A stretch of DNA of 10,213 nucleotides from JBMNOI01 sp050942995 (GTDB taxonomy: Bacteria; Chloroflexota; Anaerolineae; UBA1429), in the NCBI GenBank assembly GCA_050942995.1, contig JBMNOI010000134.1, positions 1 through 10,213 of the forward strand. The letters are read 5' to 3'. The notes under the pieces are model-generated. The model did not search any database and was not told the origin of the DNA. It was given only the letters and a program-made list of their open reading frames with translations. The position numbers were made by a program, and so were the translations under genes. How positions within the stretch are numbered: position 1 is the stretch's first letter; each line of letters opens with the position of its first letter. Positions 1-5,389 of the stretch are shown piece by piece.

Positions 1-50
1 AAGAGAAGGACAAAGTCGTGGCGGCAAGAGGCATCCAGATGAGCGGTCAT
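1..50 (-). CDS. cas7c: Cas7c (Csd2) backbone subunit of type I-C Cascade, N-terminal 16 codons only
   Basis: Only the start of the gene is in the window; it runs off the left edge. The reading frame from the ATG at 50-48 gives MTAHLDASCRHDFVLL, and the HLD...RHDFVLL pattern is the typical opening of Csd2/Cas7 of type I-C. In the family this protein polymerises along the crRNA as the Cascade backbone. The start is supported by a purine-rich ribosome binding site (AAGGAAAGGAAC) followed by ATATC just before the ATG. The gene lies 66 nt downstream of the cas8c stop, the wider gap being typical of the highly expressed backbone gene. The call rests on 16 residues plus its operon position immediately after cas8c, which is where cas7c belongs. 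Nothing can be said about the rest of the protein. Confidence 0.85.
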   Translation of the reverse strand, partial: MTAHLDASCRHDFVLL

Positions 51-116
51 GATATGTTCCTTTCCTTAGGTGAAACGCTTGTCGAGACAGTGCAATGCCG
101 GTGAAAAGATAACGGG

Positions 117-539
117 CTAGAGATCGGGCTCTTCCTCTACCTCGGCCTTGCCGGGGCCGGCTGCCGCCTCGCGGGCGGCGCGGGCCATCGCGCGGCTGTG
201 GGCCCGCTGATGGTAATAGCCCAGGGCGAACAACGCCTGCTCGTCCAGAGAGAGGGTGCGCGGAAAGGCGGGCAGGTCGGCCAGGATATCCTCCAGTTCG
301 CCCTGCAGGCGGTGATAGCTGCCGGGGCGGTCTCGGCGGAGCTTGCCCAGATGCGCCTGGGCGTTTTGCATGAGAGAGCCAAAGACGGTGGCCGGCGCGG
401 TCGAGGCGGTGCCGTAGAAGCGATCGACCAGCGTGGCATTGGCGCCGGGGATGGCCAGGGCCTGGGCGCGCTCGAGCACGGCGAGGAGCCGGCCGCAGAG
501 GTACGGTGGGGTGCGGTTGGTGTTGTCGAGTTGGGTCAT
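117..539 (-). CDS. cas11c: Cas11c small subunit, translated from an internal start within cas8c
   Basis: An in-frame ATG at codon 437 of cas8c is preceded by a perfect AGGAGG with a 5-nt spacer, giving a 140-residue product (MTQLDNTNRTPPYLCGRLLA... to the shared cas8c stop). It is known for type I-C systems that the small subunit Cas11c comes from independent translation of the 3' end of cas8c; the length and position here fit that. In the complex, Cas11 copies line the belly of Cascade and stabilise the R-loop. The segment is rich in residues expected to form helices (LLAVLERAQALAIPG, LDEQALFALGYYHQRAHS), as in other small subunits. This ribosome binding site is as good as those of the annotated cas genes although it sits mid-gene, which argues that it is selected. 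Expression itself is inferred. Confidence 0.82.
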   Translation of the reverse strand: MTQLDNTNRTPPYLCGRLLAVLERAQALAIPGANATLVDRFYGTASTAPATVFGSLMQNAQAHLGKLRRDRPGSYHRLQGELEDILADLPAFPRTLSLDEQALFALGYYHQRAHSRAMARAAREAAAGPGKAEVEEEPDL

Positions 540-1847
540 GGTATCCTCCTGATCGGGAGATGAGTGGCCGGCCGTCCACCGGCGCGAGACGAGAGCCAGT
601 TTCATAAGCGCTGCCTGAGGTCGGGAGACTCCCTGGTCGGCGCGGGTACGCTGCACGGCGCGATAGAGCACGCCGGGGGGCAGCGGTTGGCCCAGCAGGG
701 CGCAACGCACCAGTGCGCGCAGGGTGGGTGGGGGCACGTCGCGCAGCTCGCGCTCGCCGGCCGCCGCCAGAGCATAGAGGCCGAGGGGCCGGGCCTCTTC
801 GCCCCAAGCCGAGACGATGCGCTGGCCGGCGAACCAGCGGGCCAGGTTGCGTTGGGCCTGGGGTAGCGAGGTATCGATCCAGTCGCGCACCACGGCGCGG
901 CCGCCGCTGGCAGAGAGGAGGGCGGCGTAAAAGCGGTTATCATCGACATGGCCGCCGGCCGGGCGGTAGAGAGAGGCGAGGATGCGACGCACGTCGTCCG
1001 TCTCGGGCCGGCTCATCAGGTCGGCGAATGACCACTCCTGAGGCTCGCGGGTCCAGAAAACAAAGGCCGCGTTACCGACAATAAGACGTGAGGATTCGTC
1101 GGCAAGAAGACCGTTGAGGGCGACGGTCATGTCTTCGGCGCATCGTGCGCAGATGGGCGAGATCAGCGAGGCATCGAGCCCGTACGATTCGTAAGCGCTT
1201 TCGTTCGCAGAGATGATGGCCGTGCCCGACATCTGGCCGCCGGGGATCCCCTTGATTTTCCCCTTGAGGCGGCGCAACACCGGCCCGCGCTCTCCACAGA
1301 CCAGGCAATCCATCACAGTAGCGCCGTCGTCAGCTCCGGGATCGTTGACCCTGGCCCAGTATTCGCGCACGGCGGGCAGGTCGGCCGGCAGGCGCCCGTC
1401 GACGCGGAAGGAGACGGTGGCGCTCCGGTCGAAATCGTCGGGCAGGCGCAGATGATTCAGCGGATCGTTCTCCAGAAAGCAGAGCACGGCCATTACGTCA
1501 GGCTCGGCGGTGTGGGCGGCACAGCCGCGCAACAGGTCGAGATAGGCCTCGTGGCATTGTGCCTCACGATCGGGGTTGGCCCCTTCGCGGGGCAGACCCA
1601 GGGTATAGGCGCCATTATCGGCGAACAAGAGGGGGCGCACGGCGTTTGCCCTCTGCACCTGGGGCATGAGCAGCGGCTGCCCTCTGCGGGTGGCGCGGTT
1701 GGCGCTGTCGGCCGTATCTACCGGCTCGGCCGACAGGGGCGTTCCCCCGGCGTCGAGCTCGATAATATAGCGCACGGGTACACGGCGGTAATATTGCGGT
1801 GGCCGGTCGAGGCGCGTGGCATATTCGCCCAGACGTTGGAGGAACAT
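117..1847 (-). CDS. cas8c: Cas8c (Csd1), large subunit of type I-C Cascade
   Basis: The product has 576 residues, a usual length for Cas8c/Csd1. In the family the large subunit recognises the PAM, helps open the target duplex and recruits Cas3. Seen directly: a Cys-x2-Cys pair at residues 181/184 (CLVCG) and a second at 233/236 (CARC), forming the Csd1 zinc-binding region, separated by the family-typical stretch IPGGQMSGTAIISANESAYE (residues 201-220). The N-terminus (MFLQRLGEYATRL...) also fits. The ATG lies 1 nt after the cas5c stop, and its ribosome binding site (CAGGAGGCC) is inside the end of cas5c, so the two genes are probably translationally coupled. The C-terminal 140 codons are read a second time as Cas11c from an internal start. 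The protein ends in an acidic tail (EVEEEPDL). I see no frameshift or missing core segment. Confidence 0.95.
   Translation of the reverse strand: MFLQRLGEYATRLDRPPQYYRRVPVRYIIELDAGGTPLSAEPVDTADSANRATRRGQPLLMPQVQRANAVRPLLFADNGAYTLGLPREGANPDREAQCHEAYLDLLRGCAAHTAEPDVMAVLCFLENDPLNHLRLPDDFDRSATVSFRVDGRLPADLPAVREYWARVNDPGADDGATVMDCLVCGERGPVLRRLKGKIKGIPGGQMSGTAIISANESAYESYGLDASLISPICARCAEDMTVALNGLLADESSRLIVGNAAFVFWTREPQEWSFADLMSRPETDDVRRILASLYRPAGGHVDDNRFYAALLSASGGRAVVRDWIDTSLPQAQRNLARWFAGQRIVSAWGEEARPLGLYALAAAGERELRDVPPPTLRALVRCALLGQPLPPGVLYRAVQRTRADQGVSRPQAALMKLALVSRRWTAGHSSPDQEDTMTQLDNTNRTPPYLCGRLLAVLERAQALAIPGANATLVDRFYGTASTAPATVFGSLMQNAQAHLGKLRRDRPGSYHRLQGELEDILADLPAFPRTLSLDEQALFALGYYHQRAHSRAMARAAREAAAGPGKAEVEEEPDL
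545..550 (-). promoter_or_regulatory. Internal Shine-Dalgarno sequence for Cas11c
   Basis: The minus strand reads CAGGAGGATACCATG: a full AGGAGG, a 5-nt spacer, then the ATG of codon 437. It lies in the middle of the cas8c coding sequence, where such a perfect anti-16S match followed by ATG is not needed for the protein. It decides the start of the Cas11c product. Confidence 0.8.
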
Positions 1848-1848
1848 A

Positions 1849-2499
1849 TCAGGCCTCCTGGTCGATCAAGGATGGGTAGCGGATGATGCCGGACACCATC
1901 TGCGCCTGGAAAAAGCGAGGGACGCCGCGCCCATCTCCTTCGGCATCATAGTCAATATCCAGGAGCATACGTCCCAGGTCCATGCTCTCGGCGATGGGCT
2001 GTTCGTCGCCCTGAGGGGGGCCGAAATCGGCCGAAAACTCGCGGCAGCCCAGATAGGGGCGAAGGTAGCACTGGCCCCGGTCGACTCGGCGGCGGAACTG
2101 GTCGCGGAACTTGGCCGGATGCGCGTCACAATCGGGGTGAACGCGCACTTGAGCGTGGATGAGGTAAGCCACGTCGCGCAACACCAGGCTGTGGCGCTGG
2201 GTGCGGTCATTGGCGGCCTCGTACCCGCCGCCCTCTTTGGCCCAGCGTCTCACCGTACTCAAGGCGGCTTTGCTCTTGACCTCGTTGCGAACGATAGAGG
2301 CGTAACGGATGGGTCGAAGCACCCATATCTCGCGGATATCCCAGGTGAACTCGGGCTTCCAAAAGATGGACTCGAGGATGCCCCGGGCGGCAGAGGCTGT
2401 GGGTACGGGATAGGTGACGCGCTCGACTTTCATTTCGGGGCGGGTAAAACAGGCATATTCGCCCCAGACACGAACCTGTAATGCGGAATAATCGTCCAT
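1849..2499 (-). CDS. cas5c: Cas5c (Cas5d), crRNA-processing RAMP protein of type I-C
   Basis: The product has 216 residues, a normal Cas5c length. In type I-C systems, which lack Cas6, Cas5c cleaves the pre-crRNA repeat and stays bound to the 5' handle at the foot of Cascade. Family signatures seen: residues 8-36 (VRVWGEYACFTRPEMKVERV...VPTAS), ILESIFWKP at 41-49, and the glycine loop PYLGCREFSADF at 148-159. The start ATG has CAGGAGGCC upstream, and the gene begins 14 nt after the cas3 stop. Oddity: set against the Bacillus halodurans Cas5d active site as I remember it (Tyr46, Lys116, His117), the tyrosine position is Phe46 and the Lys-His pair reads Lys130-Phe131. If that alignment holds, only the lysine of the catalytic trio is kept. 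The family call is secure; cleavage activity is not. Confidence 0.95.
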   Translation of the reverse strand: MDDYSALQVRVWGEYACFTRPEMKVERVTYPVPTASAARGILESIFWKPEFTWDIREIWVLRPIRYASIVRNEVKSKAALSTVRRWAKEGGGYEAANDRTQRHSLVLRDVAYLIHAQVRVHPDCDAHPAKFRDQFRRRVDRGQCYLRPYLGCREFSADFGPPQGDEQPIAESMDLGRMLLDIDYDAEGDGRGVPRFFQAQMVSGIIRYPSLIDQEA

Positions 2500-2513
2500 C
2501 GATAGGCCTCCTG

Positions 2514-4664
2514 TTAGAAGAGATAGACGGGAGCGGTAGTGTCCTCAAAAGTGATCCCCATTTGCGGGTCGTAAGCTCCTTGCCAGAGAATAGGGCCGCC
2601 GGGCGTCTCCAGCGCCATCCCTTCGGATAAAGCGCGTTGTATCTGTCGGCGGGGAAGGGAGACGGCATAGGGCTGCAGCGCACGCCACAGCTTTCGAGGG
2701 TTGCCGCGGCGTGCCGCCATGGCGTCCAGCAGGCGATGCAAGCGGGCGCATTCGTCGGGAGATCCATAAGGCACCAGCACCGACTCGGTCTCATCATCGA
2801 TGAGGCGAAATCGGCGGGCAGTCTCTACATAATCCATGCGGCGGCGACAATCCCGTATGTTGTCGATATCGCCGTTGATTGTGGCGAAAAGGCGAGAGAA
2901 ATAGGGCCGCACGGCAGCGGGCGAATTAGGATCCACACCGCTCCCCAGTACGGCACGGGCCAGTCCGGCGGCAGTACGGTAGACGCCCTGGGGCAGCCTT
3001 CCTTCGGCGGGATCGAACACGATGACACGACCGCGATGCAGACGTCCTTCGCGGTTACAGCGTCCTGCGGCCTGAATAATGGCATCCAACGGGGCGATGG
3101 CACGCAGTACCAGAGCGAAATCGAGATCGACGCCGGCTTCGACAACCTGAGTGGAAACCAGATGGCAGGGCTCTCCATCGGCCAGGCGCCGACGCACGAT
3201 ATCGAGAACGCGATGCTTGTGCAGGCCGCACATGGCGGCAGAGAGGTGCAAGGCATGAGGATCGTGACGCAGTAGTTCAGTATAGAGAGCCTGTGCGTCA
3301 CGACGAGTATTGACAATGGTCATAGCCTGGGGTTCGGTCAGCATTTCGTGAACGACGTCGGCCCACTCCGGGGGCTCTTCCAGACGCCACTCATAGCGCA
3401 CGCGCTCTAGCTCGGCGAAGTATTTGGCGGCGTTCGGCACGATCTCGCGGGTGTGCAGATCGGCAAATCCGGGGATGGTCTCATAGACAGGTTGGGTGGC
3501 GGTAGAGAGCACCACGGTCGTATTGTATGCTGTGAGATGTCGTAATGCGTCGAGAATAGGGATAATGCGATGGGGCGGCAGGGCTTGCACCTCATCCAGC
3601 AGGATAACGGCGTTGGCCAGGCGGTGGAGCTTGCGTGTCGCCTGAGGGCGATTGGAAAAGAGACTGTCAAAGAGTTGTACGGTGGTTGTGACGACGATGG
3701 GCGCATCCCAATTCTCGGCGGCCAGAGACATCCAGCCCGCCGCACCCTCATCATCACCGTCAAATGATGCGCCGCTGTGGTGCTCGAGGACAACAGACTG
3801 CCCATCCGTCTCAAAGATATCACGGTAGACACGGGCAGTCTGTTCGGTGATGCTGAGATAAGGGACGGCAACGATGATACGCTCCATACCATGACGCAGA
3901 GCGTGGCGCAGGGCAAAAGCCATGGCCGAGCGTGTTTTGCCACCGCCGGTGGGCACAGTAAGGCGATAGATCCCCGGGCTTTGTTCGGCCGCGGCAAGGC
4001 ACGCTTCATAGATCTCGTGACGTGCGCGATTCACAATGTCATCATTCTTACCGGAGATGCGTGCCTGATCGGCCTCGAAACGACGCCAAAGTTCGACCAG
4101 CTCCACCTGCGGCCCGCGGAGATCGGCCTGATCGGGATTGAAATGGGCCTCAGTATCCAGATAGTCGCCATCGACAAGGGCCGAGAAGAGCAACCGCAGG
4201 AACATCTCGGCCGCCAGTGGGTTGCAAGTATGTTGTTCAGGAATGGGTAGTTTAGCGACAGGACGAAGGCCGGGGATGGTTGCCTCGGCCATGGCCAGGG
4301 TTTGACGCGCGCGATCGATATGCTCGTTCAACCAGGATTTGAAATCGGCCCGCGTGGTGAGCCCGCCGTGGTGCCCCTGAATGGGCAATGCAAGGGGTTG
4401 AAATATCTCTATTGCCAGCAGCGCGCCGGCTGCTTTGTGATCGACACGTGGGCCGCCCCGGCGGATGCCCTTTTCAGCGGCAAGGAGATAATGCTGAAAA
4501 TCGGGGTGAAGCTTGCCGATATCATGCCACAAGCCGAGGTAATAGCCGGCATCGGCGGCGTCCAGCGGTTTGGCGAAACGCTTTGTCAGATCGGCGACGG
4601 CGTGTAAATGATCCTCAAGATCGTGACGCTGGCCCAAAGTGTTCAATGAGTGTGCGTAGGCCAT
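2514..4664 (-). CDS. cas3: Cas3, HD nuclease and superfamily 2 helicase of type I-C
   Basis: The product has 716 residues with both Cas3 halves in one chain. It is recruited by target-bound Cascade to nick, unwind 3'-5' and degrade the non-target strand. N-terminal HD domain: His19/His21, the His47-Asp48 pair in LWHDIGK, Asp75-His76 and His98-His99 (QGHHGG) supply metal ligands. Helicase: Walker A VPTGGGKT (Lys243), Walker B variant LLDEVQ (357-360, in place of DEAH), motif III STAT (387-390), motif V STQVVEAGVDLD (504-515) and motif VI QAAGRCNREGR (531-541), followed by a C-terminal domain to residue 716. All catalytic residues I can locate are present, so it looks active. The ATG follows GGAGGAG with a short spacer. 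It is the first gene of the cas operon, with a candidate promoter about 50 nt upstream. The stop is 14 nt before cas5c. Confidence 0.96.
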   Translation of the reverse strand: MAYAHSLNTLGQRHDLEDHLHAVADLTKRFAKPLDAADAGYYLGLWHDIGKLHPDFQHYLLAAEKGIRRGGPRVDHKAAGALLAIEIFQPLALPIQGHHGGLTTRADFKSWLNEHIDRARQTLAMAEATIPGLRPVAKLPIPEQHTCNPLAAEMFLRLLFSALVDGDYLDTEAHFNPDQADLRGPQVELVELWRRFEADQARISGKNDDIVNRARHEIYEACLAAAEQSPGIYRLTVPTGGGKTRSAMAFALRHALRHGMERIIVAVPYLSITEQTARVYRDIFETDGQSVVLEHHSGASFDGDDEGAAGWMSLAAENWDAPIVVTTTVQLFDSLFSNRPQATRKLHRLANAVILLDEVQALPPHRIIPILDALRHLTAYNTTVVLSTATQPVYETIPGFADLHTREIVPNAAKYFAELERVRYEWRLEEPPEWADVVHEMLTEPQAMTIVNTRRDAQALYTELLRHDPHALHLSAAMCGLHKHRVLDIVRRRLADGEPCHLVSTQVVEAGVDLDFALVLRAIAPLDAIIQAAGRCNREGRLHRGRVIVFDPAEGRLPQGVYRTAAGLARAVLGSGVDPNSPAAVRPYFSRLFATINGDIDNIRDCRRRMDYVETARRFRLIDDETESVLVPYGSPDECARLHRLLDAMAARRGNPRKLWRALQPYAVSLPRRQIQRALSEGMALETPGGPILWQGAYDPQMGITFEDTTAPVYLF

Positions 4665-4711
4665 GAACTCCTCCGATAGATGCGACGTTGGAAGAGAAGC
4701 AACTTGGCACT

Positions 4712-4739
4712 ATCTTAGCATATGCCCCGGACAGGGAAT
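4712..4739 (-). promoter_or_regulatory. Candidate sigma70-type promoter of the cas operon
   Basis: On the minus strand a -10-like TAAGAT (4717-4712) lies in the locally AT-rich stretch GCATATGCTAAGATAG, with a weak -35-like ATTCCC (4739-4734) 16 nt upstream. Transcription would begin near 4704, giving a leader of about 40 nt before the cas3 ATG. The -10 is fair and the -35 poor, so the promoter may need an activator or lie elsewhere. The imperfect dyad at 4751-4765 is just upstream and could be an operator; this is inference from position only. Confidence 0.35.
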
Positions 4740-4887
4740 GACCGATAACGGGACGAATTTTGTCCTCCGATCATTTCCAAAGAGACCCCGGATCATCGTT
4801 ACAGAAGGAAATCGTACCAGTCTGGAATCGCGCCGATTCTATCACTTCTAAGCGAGGAGAACAAGCTTATGATACTACTTAATGGAG

Positions 4888-4949
4888 AGATCTGTGGATA
4901 GGGGTTACATCGATGTTATGGATTGAGATCTCAAGAGAAAGAGACCCCT
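4888..4949. promoter_or_regulatory. Cluster of palindromes, possible operator or hairpin region
   Basis: Within about 60 bp there are a perfect 12-bp palindrome TTGAGATCTCAA (4923-4934), a perfect 10-bp palindrome ACATCGATGT (4907-4916), a separate AGATCT (4888-4893), and an enclosing pair AGGGGT (4900-4905) / ACCCCT (4944-4949). The first two are centred 17 bp apart. The cluster sits about 240-285 bp upstream of cas3 with no gene nearby to explain it. Dyads of this size suit a dimeric repressor, but I cannot name one. Confidence 0.3.
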
Positions 4950-4987
4950 CAACCATACGACCAAGAGGCCCTTGGCAATATACTCTA

Positions 4988-5016
4988 CGGTTCATCCCCA
5001 CGCGTGTAGGGAACAC
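4988..5016 (-). repeat. Solitary type I-E-like CRISPR repeat (29 nt), minus orientation
   Basis: On the minus strand this 29-mer begins GTGTTCCCTACACGCG and ends TGGGGATGAACCG. It has the type I-E layout: a GNGTTCCC start, a hairpin CCCTAC-ACGC-GTGGGG (6 bp with one T-G pair, 4-nt loop) and a GGGGATNAACCG end. It matches the Escherichia coli I-E repeat, as I remember it, at about 21 of 29 positions. Translated on the plus strand it gives VHPHACREH, a peptide familiar from mis-called genes over I-E arrays. No second copy lies one 61-nt unit away on either side (checked at 4927-4955 and 5049-5077), so it is not an array. Type I-C repeats look different, so it does not belong to the neighbouring operon. 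Confidence 0.75.
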
Positions 5017-5046
5017 TTTATCTGCCTAACGGCCACGTCGATGGAC

Positions 5047-5075
5047 TTGTGCCTGCCAGGAACATGCGCTATAAG
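5047..5075 (+). promoter_or_regulatory. Possible plus-strand promoter in front of the structured segment
   Basis: TTGTGC (5047-5052) and TATAAG (5070-5075) are separated by exactly 17 nt. The -10 matches the consensus at 5 of 6 positions and the -35 at only 3 of 6. Transcription would start near 5081, which is the base of the long inverted repeat described next. The coincidence makes it worth recording, but the evidence is weak. Confidence 0.3.
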
Positions 5076-5078
5076 AGT

Positions 5079-5168
5079 AAGTCTCATGCTGTTGGTGTAT
5101 GCCACTGAAAGTACACCCGCAAGGGAGGCACGAGGGGCGTGTGGAGCCTCGCACAGCATGAGATACTT
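5079..5168 (+). ncRNA. Candidate structured RNA with a long closing stem and two inner hairpins
   Basis: The closing stem pairs CTCATGCTGT (5083-5092) with ACAGCATGAG (5153-5162), 10 bp without a mismatch. It extends by AAGT (5079-5082) / ACTT (5165-5168) across a 2-nt bulge, 14 bp in all. Inside are a hairpin GGTGTAT / GTACACC (5094-5100 / 5111-5117, one G-T pair, 10-nt loop) and a second one GAGGC / GCCTC (5125-5129 / 5146-5150) with an inner ACG/CGT. Together they make a three-way junction. The strand is uncertain: plus is chosen because of the promoter-like elements just upstream. I recognise no known RNA family; the alternative is the interior of a small inverted-repeat element or a protein-binding dyad. 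Confidence 0.35.
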
Positions 5169-5194
5169 CATCTCCCCGGCTTTTGTAATCGCCA

Positions 5195-5223
5195 TACTCC
5201 TCCGTACGCTTGGGGATGAACCG
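5195..5223 (+). repeat. Degenerate type I-E-like repeat, plus orientation, inverted relative to the one at 4988
   Basis: The last 14 nt (TTGGGGATGAACCG) match the minus-strand repeat at 4988-5016 except at one base, and the preceding ACGC also matches; the first half has diverged. Over the first 18 positions read from the outer ends, the two copies agree at 17. The hairpin of the repeat is lost here (the 5' CCC arm is now CTCC). The pair points outward and encloses about 180 bp. It could be the decayed end of an array that was inverted or rearranged, or the two copies could act as terminal inverted repeats of a 236-bp element. I see no target-site duplication outside them. Confidence 0.6.
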
Positions 5224-5279
5224 AAGCGGTGCGGGCACAGGCCCGCCGGCGTCGTTTGGGCGGGGATTCACAGGCTTCG
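5222..5279. other. GC-rich nested stem-loop just beyond the degenerate repeat
   Basis: CGAAGC (5222-5227) pairs with GCTTCG (5274-5279), then GTG (5229-5231) with CAC (5269-5271), and inside CCCGCC (5242-5247) pairs with GGCGGG (5259-5264). An alternative hairpin GCGGGC-ACAG-GCCCGC (5231-5236 / 5241-5246) competes with the inner stem. There is no T-run on either side, so it is not a standard intrinsic terminator. It may be a folded transcript part or a boundary for the upstream helicase message; function unknown. Confidence 0.3.
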
Positions 5280-5330
5280 TGGAAAGGCCGGGGTCTGGTG
5301 GACAGAGGATCGGTCCATCGCAACGCACTG

Positions 5331-5353
5331 TGGTGGGGCGAGAGGGACTCGAA
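5331..5353 (-). other. tRNA 3'-end-like fragment (T-loop to CCA), possible attachment-site scar
   Basis: The minus strand reads TTCGAGT (canonical T-loop pattern), then CCCTC (3' T-stem), TCGCCCC (acceptor), A and CCA, exactly the spacing of a tRNA end. The 5' side breaks down: the base before TTC is A instead of the near-universal G, the T-stem does not close, and no GGGGCGA acceptor partner occurs at the expected distance, which would lie in the helicase coding end. So this is not an intact tRNA gene. Integrases commonly copy such tRNA 3' ends when elements insert, hence the scar interpretation. Chance resemblance is possible for 23 nt. Confidence 0.4.
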
Positions 5354-5358
5354 TCCTT

Positions 5359-5389
5359 ATAACCGCTATTTCGACGAGATAGACGTTAT
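5359..5389 (-). other. Stem-loop overlapping the helicase stop codon
   Basis: Minus-strand ATAACGTCTAT pairs with ATAGCGGTTAT at 9 of 11 positions (a 2x2 internal mismatch), with a 9-nt loop CTCGTCGAA. The TAA stop of the helicase gene is in the 5' arm. No U-run follows, so it is at best a weak or factor-dependent terminator, or an mRNA 3'-end protector. It lies directly before the tRNA-like fragment and might be part of the same decayed tRNA. Confidence 0.3.

Larger units (their letters stand above)
4665..5385. other. 721-bp region without genes between cas3 and the helicase gene: overview
   Basis: No open frame here resembles a protein or has a convincing ribosome binding site. From left to right I see: a candidate cas promoter (4712-4739); a 15-bp dyad GGACGAATTTTGTCC (4751-4765, one G-U position in the arms); a palindrome cluster (4888-4949); a short hairpin CCAAG/CTTGG (4961-4975); a type I-E-like repeat on the minus strand (4988-5016); a segment with nested inverted repeats (5079-5168) behind a plausible plus-strand promoter; a second, degenerate repeat in the opposite orientation (5195-5223); a GC-rich stem (5222-5279); and a tRNA-end-like sequence (5331-5353). 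The stretch 4766-4887 shows nothing I can name. No clear rho-independent terminator with a T-run follows the helicase gene on the minus strand. Confidence 0.7.

Noticed and set aside
198..2481. Long plus-strand open frames opposite cas8c and cas5c
   Set aside because: They are antisense shadows caused by GC-rich codon use of the real minus-strand genes; the products resemble nothing and lack ribosome binding sites.
4914..4929. A type I-C repeat end (GTGGATTGAAAC-like) at TATGGATTGAGAT
   Set aside because: Only GGATTGA matches, and the upstream bases lack the GC-rich I-C hairpin and the GTCGC start.
4961..4975. CCAAG/CTTGG hairpin as an intrinsic terminator
   Set aside because: The stem is only 5 bp and neither strand has a T-run after it.
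4927..5077. A CRISPR array built on the repeat at 4988-5016
   Set aside because: The positions one 61-nt unit away (4927-4955 and 5049-5077) show no repeat similarity.
5094..5130. Cobalamin riboswitch, suggested by GCCACTG at 5101-5107
   Set aside because: The other conserved blocks of the B12 riboswitch are absent, and no downstream B12-related gene exists on the plus strand.
5254..5273. A third I-E-like repeat around GGGGATTCAC
   Set aside because: Only GGGGAT and a few scattered bases match, the hairpin is absent, and the distance of 50 nt from the previous GGGGAT does not fit array spacing.
4972..5382. A 136-codon open frame on the plus strand across the intergenic region
   Set aside because: It starts by translating the I-E-like repeat (VHPHACREH, a familiar artefact), has no ribosome binding site, contains no recognisable domain and runs through the inverted-repeat structures.
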